Positions 16,467 to 24,837 are shown, counted from the first letter of the stretch. The stretch is DNA of 37,150 nt from Candidatus Thalassarchaeum betae (GCA_022448665.1 JAKUUO010000015.1:1-37150); one strand, 5' to 3'. Notes: generated by a model not told the origin, from the sequence alone. Made by a program: numbers and translations.

Positions 16467-18224
16467 TTAATCTGCTTGCTGCCACTGCTCGAGACCAGTC
16501 TGTCCACGCGCCCTGAAGGTCTGTGGCGGGAGGGCCTCAGGAAAACTCCCGGCGCCCTCGGAATCGCTGGAGTCGACTTCTGATATCTCAGTACGGTGGA
16601 ACTCGCGCTCTTCTAGTACAAACTGCTCGGCCGAAACTATCGAGTCGCCATCACGAACTTCGAACGCTCCGAGGTTGGATAGATCGACGTGCGGGCTGCG
16701 TGGGAGCTTCCTGCGAACACGGTGTACAGCCCGCTGCATGAACTCCTCCCTCCTCTCAGCCGCCGCCCTTGCTCCCTCGTCGCGCGTGTCCTCGGCGATT
16801 AGCACCACCACCTCGCCTTCCCGGTGCCTGCCCGTCCTACCTCGCCTCTGTATCGTGCGAATCTCACTGGGCACTGGCTCGTAGAAGATGACCAAGTCCG
16901 CGCTCGGGATGTCGAGCCCCTCCTCGCCCACCGAGGTGGCGACTAGGACATTGGCTGCGCCGGATCGGAACTCATCCAGCCTCTCCACCTGCTGCTTCGC
17001 GCTCAACCCGTCTCTACCCTCCCGACTCGATTGACCGACGAACTGCACAGGACGCGCCCCCTCGAGTCCCTTCAGCGACTTCTCGACCACTGCGACGGTG
17101 TCGCGGTAGGTAGCGAAGATGATGACTCGGGAATCGACGTCACGGCGCAACCTCTCTAGAACCAGTCTCCTGACTGCACCAACCTTGGTGTGAACCTCGC
17201 CCATCTCGGAAAGGCTCCTGCGCAGACTGGAAACCCGCGGGTCCCTCAGGAAGTTACGAGTCGACTTGGTTCCCGACTGCTCGCCGCGGGACATACGCTC
17301 TAGGGACTCGCTGGAAGCGGCGACGCCCTGGCACAGTAGGTGGTTGATCAGATGGTGGAGCCTCATCGCCGTAGCAATCTGGGAGACCGACTGGTAAGCA
17401 CTGGACTCGCCTCTGGATATCGCTGTCTGAGCGCGTTCCATCGCGTTGGAGAGCCCGGCATGGCTGATGTTCCCGGGCATGACGTATCTGCCCAGTCTCT
17501 TCTCCCGGTCCACTATGCCGCTCTGCCACATCACCAGAGGCTCTGCGAGTTTTCTAATCTGGTCTGGAACCCTGACCTTCACTTCGTGTATCTCGAGACC
17601 GGCCAGATGCTTCGCCAGCATGACCTCACCACCAGTTCTCAGGTGAATCCTCCCGATGCCGAGCCTAGAGCAGACCTCCTCGACCTGCTCGGTCCTTGAA
17701 CCCGGACTCGCGGTGGTGGCGAGGACGAGTGGCTGCGAGGCCTGTGAGAGGTACAGGTCTCCGACCTGAGCCATCGCGTGGTCACCCGTAGCATGATGAC
17801 CCTCGTCGACTACCAGCAGGGAGCACTCGGAGAGGTCGAGGACCCCTCTCAGAACATCGTTCCTGACGACCTGAGGAGTGGCTATGACTAATCTGGAAGA
17901 GCCCCACATTCCGACACGCTTCTTGACCACGTTCTGCCCGGTTATCGAAATCGGGTTGACGGCCTCGCTATCGCTGAGTACAGGCTCGATGCCGCGCAGA
18001 TGCTGTTCTACGAGAGCGACGGTAGGGGCGACCATCAGGATCCAGCCGTCCGTGCTGGCGATCCTATCTGCGATTACCATCCACGCGACCACTGTCTTAC
18101 CGGCCGCTGTGGGCAGTACCAGCATCATCGATCCAGACAGTGCCTCGTCCGTAGCCTCGAGTTGGTATGCACGAGCCTCGATGACCTCTGACGAGAGGCT
18201 CGGATGGCATACTCTGCGTTCCAT
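16467..18224 (-). CDS. Hef/FANCM-like superfamily 2 helicase, no nuclease domain
   Basis: This is a 585-aa DNA helicase of the Hef/MPH1/FANCM group, which remodels stalled replication forks. A Q-motif-like YQLE is at 20-23, Walker A PTAAGKT at 38-44, motif II DEGH at 140-143 (the family usually has DEAH), and motif VI QRRGRTGR in the second RecA domain near residue 450. A helical insertion lies between the two RecA domains, as in Hef. Full-length archaeal Hef also has a C-terminal XPF/ERCC4 nuclease and HhH domain. Here the C terminus is only about 100 residues, acidic and low complexity. The nuclease may be a separate gene or absent. It is convergent with the CCG gene (7-nt gap) and divergent from the ribosomal operon. 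Confidence 0.87.
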   Translation of the reverse strand: MERRVCHPSLSSEVIEARAYQLEATDEALSGSMMLVLPTAAGKTVVAWMVIADRIASTDGWILMVAPTVALVEQHLRGIEPVLSDSEAVNPISITGQNVVKKRVGMWGSSRLVIATPQVVRNDVLRGVLDLSECSLLVVDEGHHATGDHAMAQVGDLYLSQASQPLVLATTASPGSRTEQVEEVCSRLGIGRIHLRTGGEVMLAKHLAGLEIHEVKVRVPDQIRKLAEPLVMWQSGIVDREKRLGRYVMPGNISHAGLSNAMERAQTAISRGESSAYQSVSQIATAMRLHHLINHLLCQGVAASSESLERMSRGEQSGTKSTRNFLRDPRVSSLRRSLSEMGEVHTKVGAVRRLVLERLRRDVDSRVIIFATYRDTVAVVEKSLKGLEGARPVQFVGQSSREGRDGLSAKQQVERLDEFRSGAANVLVATSVGEEGLDIPSADLVIFYEPVPSEIRTIQRRGRTGRHREGEVVVLIAEDTRDEGARAAAERREEFMQRAVHRVRRKLPRSPHVDLSNLGAFEVRDGDSIVSAEQFVLEEREFHRTEISEVDSSDSEGAGSFPEALPPQTFRARGQTGLEQWQQAD

Positions 18225-18320
18225 GGACAGATACCTTGAGAGTCAGGGTTCTAAATCGTTGCACAGGCCCACCAGTTCACTTACACCCCGTAGGGGTGGC
18301 GCGGCTTCTACCCCGATTCG

Positions 18321-18328
18321 TTCAAATA
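18321..18328 (+). promoter_or_regulatory. Candidate TATA box of the ribosomal superoperon
   Basis: TTCAAATA stands out in the 290-bp gap between the divergent helicase and rpl3. With usual archaeal spacing, transcription would begin near 18350, just before the paired leader at 18361. On the other strand an AT-rich patch at about 18250-18256 could serve the helicase. Both are unproven. Confidence 0.45.
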
Positions 18329-18360
18329 GGGTATGTTAGTCGCAAGCCCGCTCACTACGT

Positions 18361-18445
18361 GAGGAACCAGACACCACAAGGCACTGCACAGCATCCTGCA
18401 CACTAGGTTCGCGTTCGCGGACCGGGTTCGGTGTCACGGTTCCTC
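18361..18445 (+). ncRNA. Structured leader RNA before rpl3
   Basis: GAGGAACC (18361-18368) pairs with GGTTCCTC (18438-18445), and GACACC (18370-18375) with GGTGTC (18430-18435), separated by a 1x2 internal loop. Inside lies a second hairpin, 18406-18423, with GTTC loop and seven pairs including one wobble, plus a possible short TGCA/TGCA stem. This makes a branched 85-nt RNA in the untranslated leader of the ribosomal operon. It does not match tRNA, 5S, RNase P or SRP RNA. An autoregulatory site for an operon-encoded ribosomal protein such as uL4 is one reading; a processed small RNA is another. Confidence 0.5.
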
Positions 18446-18468
18446 CTTAACGCAGTGGCCCGGCAGAA

Positions 18469-18484
18469 CGCCGCATATGCGGCG
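18469..18484. repeat. Perfect 16-nt palindrome before rpl3
   Basis: CGCCGCATATGCGGCG reads the same on both strands and lies 30 nt before the rpl3 start. It could be an operator for a dimeric regulator or, in RNA, a short hairpin. It contains an ATG that opens a 62-codon overlapping frame, which I judge not to be a gene. The rpl3 start itself is fixed by GGAGG at about 18502-18506. Confidence 0.7.
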
Positions 18485-18514
18485 TGATGGCGGTAAACGC
18501 ATGGAGGACCCCAA

Positions 18515-19591
18515 ATGGCCGACCGCAGCAAGCCCCGCCGAGGTAGCATGGGCTATAGCCCTCGCAAGAGGGCGATACGCCAATACGGTCGAATCAGCTC
18601 ATGGCCTGACTCGGACTCCTCTGAGGTCAGGGTGCAGGGCTTCGCTGGCTGGAAGGCTGGGATGACCCACGTTCTGGTCCGTGACAACAACCCACATTCT
18701 CCTTCTGCCCGTCAGGAGGTCCGCAAGGCCGTCACTGTCGTCGAGGCACCTCCAATGTGCGTTCTCGCCATCCGTGGTTACAGGATGACTCCCTATGGCA
18801 TGCAGACCGCCGGCGAGGCTTGGGCCGATGCCGACGGCGGTCCCGACGGCCTGATGCCTCGCTTCGCCAACCAGAGCCGGGGCGAGCACGACAGGGATGA
18901 GGGCCGCAAGCCTTCCAAGCGCGGTGGACGCATCCCTTCTCGAAACGGCAACTCCTCAGACGCCGCAATGGAGTCACTGCAGAATGCCGACCTCTGCGAG
19001 ATTCGACTTATCGTCTCCACCCAGCCTGCCCTCGTCAAGAGCGTGCCCAGCAAGACCCCCGAGATCATGGAAGTCGCTCTGGTAGGTGGCGACAACTCCT
19101 CCAAGCTGGAGTGGGCCAGAGAAAAGCTCGGCGGAGAGATTTCTCTCGACGACGTCTACCAGACCGGCCAGGAGATCGACGTCGTTGGCGTAACCAAGGG
19201 CAAGGGATGGCAAGGATCCATCAAGCGATGGGGCATCAAGCTCCTGTCTCACAAGAACAGCAAGCGCCGACGTCAGGGCGGCAACATGGGTGACTTCGGG
19301 ACCCGCTACGTCCGCAAGACCATCCGTCAGGCAGGGCAGGTCGGTTACCACCAGCGCACAGAGCTGAACAAGCGCATCCTGAGGATCTCCAACCCCGAGG
19401 AGTCCGACATCACTCCTGCAGGCGGCTTCCTGAACTACGGCGAAGTCACCAATCCATACATGATCATCCAGGGCAGTCTGCCCGGTCCGGCCAAGCGCAT
19501 GCTTCGATTCCGCGAGGCTATTCGCTCGAGGCCGACCAAACCGGAGGTCGACATCACCTACGTGAGTACCTCAAGCAAGCAGGGAGCGTGA
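18515..19591 (+). CDS. rpl3: Ribosomal protein uL3
   Basis: This is a 358-aa large-subunit protein and an early assembly protein near the peptidyl-transferase centre. The diagnostic stretch GVTKGKGWQGSIKRWG lies at about 225-240, followed by HKNSKRRRQGG and GQVGYHQRTELNKRI. It is first in a run of 25 same-strand genes in canonical archaeal S10/spc order. GGAGG about 8 nt upstream fixes the ATG at 18515. The N terminus (SKPRRGSMGYSPRKRA) is the usual archaeal/eukaryotic form. Confidence 0.98.
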   Translation: MADRSKPRRGSMGYSPRKRAIRQYGRISSWPDSDSSEVRVQGFAGWKAGMTHVLVRDNNPHSPSARQEVRKAVTVVEAPPMCVLAIRGYRMTPYGMQTAGEAWADADGGPDGLMPRFANQSRGEHDRDEGRKPSKRGGRIPSRNGNSSDAAMESLQNADLCEIRLIVSTQPALVKSVPSKTPEIMEVALVGGDNSSKLEWAREKLGGEISLDDVYQTGQEIDVVGVTKGKGWQGSIKRWGIKLLSHKNSKRRRQGGNMGDFGTRYVRKTIRQAGQVGYHQRTELNKRILRISNPEESDITPAGGFLNYGEVTNPYMIIQGSLPGPAKRMLRFREAIRSRPTKPEVDITYVSTSSKQGA

Positions 19592-19595
19592 TTGA

Positions 19596-20474
19596 ATGAA
19601 GACGAAGGCATACAATCTGGTTAATTCGGTCGAGCAGGAGGAGCTCGACGCGGGTCTTCTGGCTGAGTACTACTTCGTCGAGGCCAACGACGGCAAGAGC
19701 GTCACCCTGCCAGACGTCTTCTCCTCTGAGGTCCGTGAGGACATCATCCGCTCGGCAGTCCTGGCCTCGCGCGCCAACCGCCGCCAGCCGTACGGCCACC
19801 GCGAGCACGACGGCAAGCGAGCCCCCCAGCCCGGAATGAAGCACTCCGTGGAGTGGTGGGGCAAGGGCCGGGGCGTCTCGAGGATCATGCGTAAGACCGG
19901 ACAGCGAACCGGCGCCCAGAACCCGCACACACGTGGCGGCCGCCGGGCCCATGGTCCAAAGGTCGACAAGGACTGGTCACAGAAACTCAACTCGAAGCAG
20001 CGCCGTCTGGCGCGCGACTCCGCCATCGCCGCAACCGTCGATACCCGGATGGTCGCTGCTCGTGGACACCGCTTCGACGACGATATCCGCTTCCCGATAG
20101 TCATCGACGGCTACGTCGAGTCACGCAACGGCTCAGACGAGAAGTACGATGTCGAGTCCCTGCCACTGCAGTACTCGACCCGCAAGTTCGTCGCGATGAT
20201 GGAGGGGCTCGGACTCAGTGCGGACCTCGAACGAGCCAAGGGAGGTCGGAACATCCGTGCCGGCAAGGGCAAGATGCGAGGACGCCGATACAGGACCCCG
20301 AAGAGCATCCTCGTCGTAGTCTCCAACCGAGACGGCCTACACAAGGCCGCTCGCAACGTTCCCGGCGTAGACGTCGTCGTCGCCAAGGACCTGAGCGCCG
20401 AGGACCTAGCCCCTGGCGGTGACGCAGGACGCCTCACAGTCTGGACGAAGGCAGCGGTAGAGGCACTGGAGTGA
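19596..20474 (+). CDS. rpl4: Ribosomal protein uL4
   Basis: This is a 292-aa large-subunit protein. The long basic loop with GQRTGAQNPHTRGGRRAHGPK-type sequence (about 105-125) reaches the exit tunnel. The globular part begins with the archaeal SVTLPDVFSSEVREDIIR. It starts 4 nt after uL3 stops and overlaps the uL23 ribosome-binding region. In bacteria uL4 autoregulates the operon; whether that holds here with the paired leader at 18361 is unknown. Confidence 0.98.
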   Translation: MKTKAYNLVNSVEQEELDAGLLAEYYFVEANDGKSVTLPDVFSSEVREDIIRSAVLASRANRRQPYGHREHDGKRAPQPGMKHSVEWWGKGRGVSRIMRKTGQRTGAQNPHTRGGRRAHGPKVDKDWSQKLNSKQRRLARDSAIAATVDTRMVAARGHRFDDDIRFPIVIDGYVESRNGSDEKYDVESLPLQYSTRKFVAMMEGLGLSADLERAKGGRNIRAGKGKMRGRRYRTPKSILVVVSNRDGLHKAARNVPGVDVVVAKDLSAEDLAPGGDAGRLTVWTKAAVEALE

Positions 20475-20479
20475 TTTCG

Positions 20480-20770
20480 ATGGTAGACCCGTACGACATC
20501 ATACTGATGCCTTGGATCACGGAGAAGACCCTAGAGGCACGCCGAGTCGCGGACGAGGAAAGTGGTTACAGGGAGAACAACAACAGAATCGAATTCATCG
20601 TCCGCCGAGAGGCGACGAAGAAGGAGATTCGCGAAGCCGTCGAACAGATGTTCGATGTCAAGGTCGCCAAGGTCAACACGAGAATCACAATCACCGGCAA
20701 GCACGCCAGCGTTCGTCTTGCCGACGGTTACGACGCAGAGGAGGCCGCGCTCAAGCTGGGCGCGTTCTGA
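20480..20770 (+). CDS. rpl23: Ribosomal protein uL23
   Basis: This is a 96-aa large-subunit protein at the exit-tunnel rim, the docking site for SRP and the translocon. It shows the family pattern: PWITEKT near the N terminus, NRIEFIVRREATKKEIREAVEQMF, then VAKVNTRIT. A GTG at 20471 is in frame, but ATG 20480 follows GGAG and gives the usual N terminus, so I chose it. The stop is followed by TGAGGTGA, the next gene's Shine-Dalgarno. Confidence 0.97.
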   Translation: MVDPYDIILMPWITEKTLEARRVADEESGYRENNNRIEFIVRREATKKEIREAVEQMFDVKVAKVNTRITITGKHASVRLADGYDAEEAALKLGAF

Positions 20771-20782
20771 TGAGGTGAGAAG

Positions 20783-21508
20783 ATGGGTAAGCGCACACGT
20801 TCACAGCGCCGCGGGTCGAGCCCCAAGAACAAGGTCTCGAGCCACCGCTTCCCAGCCGCGAATAGACTTCCACGTGTCAACGGCGAGACTGGACGAGTCG
20901 TCGACCTCGTCCACAGCCCCGCTCATACCGCCCCATTGGCCAAGGTCAAGTTCGACGACGGCACCGTGGGCCACATCGCAGCCCCCGAAGGCATCTCAAT
21001 CGGCCAGAGCGTTTCCTTCGGTGACAACGTCTCGCTCAGGCCGGGGAACGTCACCACTCTCGAGCAGATTCCCGAGGGCACCCCGATCTGCAACGTCGAG
21101 TGCCGCCCCGGCGATGGTGGCAAACTCGCCCGCTCCGGCGGCAACTCCGCCAGGCTCGAGGCTCGCATGGACGACAAGGTCAGGGTCCGTCTGCCCAGCG
21201 GCAAGCATAAGGATCTGCCATCCAAGTGTCGCGCAACCATCGGCGTCCTGTCCGGCCATGGCCGCGCTGAGAAGCCTCTGATGAAGGCCGGTGCCGCTCA
21301 CTACCGCGCCAAGGCGCGAGGCAAGCCCTACCCGACCGTCAGCGGCGTGGCGATGAACCCAGTAGACCATCCGCACGGTGGCGGCAACCACCAGGCAGTC
21401 CACGGTCCGAGCTCAGTCAGCCGCAACGCTCCGCCCGGCCAGAAGGTCGGAAACATCGCCCCTAAGCGAACCGGCCGCGGAAGATCAAGGCAACAGGAGG
21501 AGACCTGA
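20783..21508 (+). CDS. rpl2: Ribosomal protein uL2
   Basis: This is a 241-aa large-subunit protein needed for subunit association and peptidyl transfer. The conserved C-terminal VAMNPVDHPHGGG (about 190-202) includes the functionally important His. The archaeal-type N terminus GKRTRSQRRG and the glycine-rich NVECRPGDGGKLARSGG are present. A strong AGGTGAGAAG Shine-Dalgarno immediately precedes the ATG. Confidence 0.98.
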   Translation: MGKRTRSQRRGSSPKNKVSSHRFPAANRLPRVNGETGRVVDLVHSPAHTAPLAKVKFDDGTVGHIAAPEGISIGQSVSFGDNVSLRPGNVTTLEQIPEGTPICNVECRPGDGGKLARSGGNSARLEARMDDKVRVRLPSGKHKDLPSKCRATIGVLSGHGRAEKPLMKAGAAHYRAKARGKPYPTVSGVAMNPVDHPHGGGNHQAVHGPSSVSRNAPPGQKVGNIAPKRTGRGRSRQQEET

Positions 21509-21509
21509 A

Positions 21510-22010
21510 ATGGCTCGTCGAAGATCAAAGAAGATGTTCCGCTCGCCCAAACTGGCGAGGCGTCAGGCCCGCAAGCGACGCTCAATGATTAGCGAACGCC
21601 GCAAGAAGGAGTTCCTGTGGCGCGGCTACACACTGGAGCAGCTCTACGAGCTCCCGCTCTACCCTCCTGAGGATGACCCGGATTCGGCGTGCATCGCCAC
21701 TCTGATGCCGGCTCGTGCCAAGCGTTCACTATCACGCGGCCTCAGTCCCGAATGCCAGAAGTTCCTCGAACGAGTGCGCTCGAGCAACGGCGGGGCCATC
21801 AGGACGCACTGCAGAGGCATGTACGTCCTGCCGGAGATGATAGGCACCACAGTAGGAATCCACAACGGCAAGAACTTCGTCAATGTCGAGATAGTCCCCG
21901 AGATGATCGGCCACGCACTGGGAGAGTTCGCTGGTACCCGCAAGTCCGTGACCCACACCGGACCTGGTGTCGGCGCTACCCGATCGTCCCAGCACGTGGC
22001 ACTGAAGTGA
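21510..22010 (+). CDS. rps19: Ribosomal protein uS19
   Basis: This is a 166-aa small-subunit head protein, somewhat longer than most archaeal uS19 because of a basic N-terminal arm of about 25 residues. The signature is IRTHCRGMYVLPEMIG, HNGKNFVNVEI and MIGHALGEFAGTRKSVTHTGPGVG-type C terminus. The open frame extends upstream inside uL2; ATG 21510 follows AGGAGGAGA and is the real start. It begins 1 nt after the uL2 stop. Confidence 0.97.
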   Translation: MARRRSKKMFRSPKLARRQARKRRSMISERRKKEFLWRGYTLEQLYELPLYPPEDDPDSACIATLMPARAKRSLSRGLSPECQKFLERVRSSNGGAIRTHCRGMYVLPEMIGTTVGIHNGKNFVNVEIVPEMIGHALGEFAGTRKSVTHTGPGVGATRSSQHVALK

Positions 22011-22020
22011 GGTGAGAAGA

Positions 22021-22545
22021 ATGAGCAGGAGAGCAGGAAAGCCGCAGTCGGGATACACCCAGCTGCTGGAAGGTTCGAACCTGGTCACCGCCCGCGCAGT
22101 CAATATCGACTGCCACCACAAGCACTGCTACCACATAGCCAAGGCGATTCGCGGCATGAACGCGGCCACCGCCGTTGGGTACCTCGAGGACGTCATCGCC
22201 AAGAAGAGGGCGATACCCTACACCCGCCGCTCCCGCAGAGGCCGTGGTGGCAACACAATGGCAGGTCACCGCAAGGGCAAGATGGGACCTGGGAAGTACC
22301 CGAACAAGGCCTCGAAAGAGTTCATCAAACTAATCAACAGCGCGATGGACAACGCTCGCCAGCGCTTCGACACCCTCGATGCAGAGGATATGACGATCAC
22401 TCACGTGGCTGCCCATCGCGGACAGGTCGCGACAAACTGGCGTCCGCGCGCCATGGGCCGCGCCACGCCGAGCAACCACTACCAGATCAATCTCGAGGTC
22501 TTCCTCGAGCACTCCGGCGAGGGAGAGAGTGAGGACGAATTCTGA
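22021..22545 (+). CDS. rpl22: Ribosomal protein uL22
   Basis: This is a 174-aa large-subunit tunnel protein. It shows the family's helix AKAIRGMNAATAVGYLEDVI, a basic loop (YTRRSRRGRGG), and the C-terminal NHYQINLEVFLE. An in-frame GTG at 22012 is inside the Shine-Dalgarno GAGGTGAG, so ATG 22021 is taken. The uS19 stop TGA is the first part of that Shine-Dalgarno. Confidence 0.97.
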   Translation: MSRRAGKPQSGYTQLLEGSNLVTARAVNIDCHHKHCYHIAKAIRGMNAATAVGYLEDVIAKKRAIPYTRRSRRGRGGNTMAGHRKGKMGPGKYPNKASKEFIKLINSAMDNARQRFDTLDAEDMTITHVAAHRGQVATNWRPRAMGRATPSNHYQINLEVFLEHSGEGESEDEF

Positions 22546-22554
22546 GGTGAGTAC

Positions 22555-23334
22555 ATGAAACAGCAGAATACGATCCGGGCCTTCATTCACCGCAATGTCG
22601 AGCGACAGCTCGTCCGCGAATACCTGCTCAGGGAGACCGAGCGCGCTGGCTTCGGTGGCCTGAGCTTCAACCGGACTCCAGAGGGCACCAAGGTGACTCT
22701 GCAGGCCGAGCAGGTCGGTCGCGTGATCGGCCGCCGCGGCAAGGTCATCCACGAGCTGCAGCGGCGCCTCCAGAACGACTTCATCCTCGAGAATCCTCAT
22801 CTGGATGTCGAGGAAGTCGCCGAGTCTCGCCTCAGCGCGCAGATTATGGCCAGCCGCCTTGCGAGTTCCCTAGAGCGCGGCTGGTTCTTCCGTCGCGCCG
22901 GCCACAGCACCGCTCAGAACATCATGGACGCCGGCGCTCGTGGCTGCCTCGTCATCCTGAGCGGCAAGATAACCGGTCCCCGCCACCGTGTTGAGAAGTT
23001 CCAGCAGGGGCACGTCAAGTTCTGCGGTGAGACCGCTCTCGAGTTCATGGACACCGGCTTCTCGACCGCTGTCAAGAAACTCGGTACAATCGGTTGCACT
23101 GTCAAGATCATGCGACCGGGAGTCAAACTACCTCACGAGATCGCCATCATCGAGCGCATCGACTCGGGCCTGCCGCCTCTGGCGGAGGTCGTGATGTTCG
23201 AGGTCTCGGATGAGGAGACCGTCGAGGGGGTAGCTGCCCTCTCGGAGGAGCCAGCAGTCGACGCTGAGGACGTGGTCGACTCCGTCGTCGAGAAGATGGC
23301 AGGAATCGAGGACCAGACACAGGAGGAGGAGTGA
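22555..23334 (+). CDS. rps3: Ribosomal protein uS3
   Basis: This is a 259-aa small-subunit protein at the mRNA entry channel. A type II KH domain carries the GRRG loop in VIGRRGKVIHELQ (about 59-71). The C-terminal domain includes GCLVILSGKITGPRHRVEKF and GCTVKIMRPGVKLPHE. The last 45 residues are strongly acidic, an extension seen in several archaea. The ATG is preceded by TGAGGTGAG formed with the uL22 stop. Confidence 0.98.
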   Translation: MKQQNTIRAFIHRNVERQLVREYLLRETERAGFGGLSFNRTPEGTKVTLQAEQVGRVIGRRGKVIHELQRRLQNDFILENPHLDVEEVAESRLSAQIMASRLASSLERGWFFRRAGHSTAQNIMDAGARGCLVILSGKITGPRHRVEKFQQGHVKFCGETALEFMDTGFSTAVKKLGTIGCTVKIMRPGVKLPHEIAIIERIDSGLPPLAEVVMFEVSDEETVEGVAALSEEPAVDAEDVVDSVVEKMAGIEDQTQEEE

Positions 23335-23538
23335 ATGACGCACGTGAGGTCCAGGGACATCGAGACGATGAGCCCGGAGCAGCGCCAGGACACGCTGGAA
23401 GAGCTGCAGGAGGAACTCCTCCAACTACGAGCACAGCAGGCACTTGGTGGCTCGGCATCGAACTCAGGAGCATACAAGCAGACGCGCAGGAGCATAGCCC
23501 GCTTGCTCACTCGGTTGAACCAGGGGACGAAGGAGTAG
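23335..23538 (+). CDS. rpl29: Ribosomal protein uL29
   Basis: This is a 67-aa coiled-coil protein at the tunnel exit, starting directly after the uS3 stop. It has the expected two helices, with MSPEQRQDTLEELQEELLQLR and TRRSIARLLTRLNQ. Size and position between uS3 and aIF1 are canonical for archaea. Confidence 0.95.
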   Translation: MTHVRSRDIETMSPEQRQDTLEELQEELLQLRAQQALGGSASNSGAYKQTRRSIARLLTRLNQGTKE

Positions 23539-23544
23539 GAGTAG

Positions 23545-23844
23545 ATGGCTGGGATTTGCAATCTGTGTGGACTGCCCGATGAACTGTGCATATGTCAAGA
23601 GATAGCGAAGGAACAACAGAAAGCAACAATCTCAGTAGTCAGGAGGAGGTATGGAAAGATGGTTACGATAGTAGAGGGAATCAACGATCCGGCCATCGAC
23701 CTGGGCCAACTCGCTAAGATTCTGAAGGGAGCCTGCGCGAGCGGTGGCACCGTCAAAGGGCGCACCATCGAGTTGCAAGGCGACCACAAGAAGAGGGCCG
23801 CCAAGGTGCTTGAGCAGAACGGCTACCAAGTGGAGGTGCGATAG
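23545..23844 (+). CDS. sui1: Translation initiation factor aIF1 (SUI1 family)
   Basis: This is a 99-aa factor that monitors start-codon choice on the small subunit. The N terminus has CNLCGLPDELCIC, a cysteine cluster common in archaeal aIF1 and able to bind zinc. The SUI1 fold follows: YGKMVTIVEGI, GQLAKILKGACASGGTVKG, IELQGDHKKRAAKVLEQNG. Its place between rpl29 and the RNase P gene is the normal archaeal order. It ends exactly where the next ATG begins. Confidence 0.97.
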   Translation: MAGICNLCGLPDELCICQEIAKEQQKATISVVRRRYGKMVTIVEGINDPAIDLGQLAKILKGACASGGTVKGRTIELQGDHKKRAAKVLEQNGYQVEVR

Positions 23845-24102
23845 ATGAGCGACGAGATCCACATGCCTTGGCTGGCCCGCAGCATCACTGTTTTGGAGTC
23901 CTCGGATCCAACTTTGGTCGGGCTGAGCGGCACCATCCTCAACGAGACCCGACGCACCATCCACGTCCAGACCGGAGAGGGTGAAGTCCGACTCGCGAAG
24001 AACGTGATCACATTCACCATCGACTCGGGGGACTCGATTGACGGATCCACCGTCACCCAGCGGCCCGAGGACCGCATCAACCGCAGGTACAGGAGGGACT
24101 GA
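23845..24102 (+). CDS. rnp1: RNase P protein component 1 (Rpp29/Pop4)
   Basis: This is an 85-aa protein subunit of RNase P, which matures tRNA 5' ends. It shows the Sm-like core: LVGLSGTILNETRRTIHVQTGEG followed by KNVITFTI. The C-terminal helix ends in basic residues. It begins with no gap after aIF1 and is followed 1 nt later by uS17, the standard archaeal arrangement. Confidence 0.95.
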   Translation: MSDEIHMPWLARSITVLESSDPTLVGLSGTILNETRRTIHVQTGEGEVRLAKNVITFTIDSGDSIDGSTVTQRPEDRINRRYRRD

Positions 24103-24103
24103 G

Positions 24104-24436
24104 ATGAGGGACATAGGCGTCGATGTCAAGACCCCAGAAGGAGAGTGGGACGGTAGCGACAGCTGCCCGTTCCACGGCAGTCTGAGACTGCGCGGGCAGA
24201 TTATCGAGGGCACTGTGTTCACTTCTGGAATGACCGACTCCATCGTGGTTGAGCGCGAGACCACTCGCTACATGAAGAAGTACGAGCGCTATGAGAAGCG
24301 CACCCGGCGCTACTCCGCCCACCTGCCTTCCTGCATCGGTGGCGTCGCCGCGGGTGACAAGGTCCGCATCATGGAATGCCGACCTCTCTCGAAGACCATC
24401 AAGTTCTGTGTGATTGAGAAGGAGGCAGTCGAATGA
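24104..24436 (+). CDS. rps17: Ribosomal protein uS17
   Basis: This is a 110-aa small-subunit OB-fold protein. CPFHGSLRLRG, RETTRYMKKYERYEKRTRRYSAHLPSC-type sequence and GDKVRIMECRPLSKTI are typical of archaeal uS17. The frame is open upstream within the RNase P gene, but ATG 24104 gives the normal length. It overlaps uL14 by 4 nt (ATGA). Confidence 0.97.
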   Translation: MRDIGVDVKTPEGEWDGSDSCPFHGSLRLRGQIIEGTVFTSGMTDSIVVERETTRYMKKYERYEKRTRRYSAHLPSCIGGVAAGDKVRIMECRPLSKTIKFCVIEKEAVE

Positions 24437-24831
24437 AGGGGATAGCAGGCCGTGTGACGGCAGGCCTCCCGGTACAGGCTCGCCTGGACTGCGTCGACAA
24501 CACCGGCGCCAAGGTCGTGCAGGTGATAACCGTCCTGAAGAAGGGCGGGGTCGCTCGCCGCTACCCCGCAGCCGGAGTCGGCGACATGATCCGCGTGACC
24601 GTTCGCCGTGGCACTCCCGAGACCCGACGTCAGATATTCGATGCCGTAATCGTCCGGCAAGCGCGTCCCTTCAGGCGCGTCGACGGGACTTGGGTGCAGT
24701 TCGAGGACAACGCTTGCGTCATCACGAATAGACGCGGTGAGGTCCAGGGCTCGGACATAAAGGGACCAGTCAGCCGCGAGGCGGCAGAGCGCTGGCCACG
24801 AATCGCGGCCACGGCGAAGCAGATAGTGTGA
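24433..24831 (+). CDS. rpl14: Ribosomal protein uL14
   Basis: This is a 132-aa large-subunit protein at the subunit interface. It has the family signature LDCVDNTGAKVVQVI, GVGDMIRVTVRRGTPE, FEDNACVITN and the C-terminal GPVSREAAERWPRIA. The start overlaps the uS17 stop, implying coupled translation. Confidence 0.98.
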   Translation: MKGIAGRVTAGLPVQARLDCVDNTGAKVVQVITVLKKGGVARRYPAAGVGDMIRVTVRRGTPETRRQIFDAVIVRQARPFRRVDGTWVQFEDNACVITNRRGEVQGSDIKGPVSREAAERWPRIAATAKQIV

Positions 24832-24837
24832 GGTGAG

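Noticed and set aside
18477..18665. 62-codon frame overlapping the rpl3 start
   Set aside because: Begins in the palindrome, overlaps rpl3 in another frame, and has no Shine-Dalgarno or recognisable sequence.
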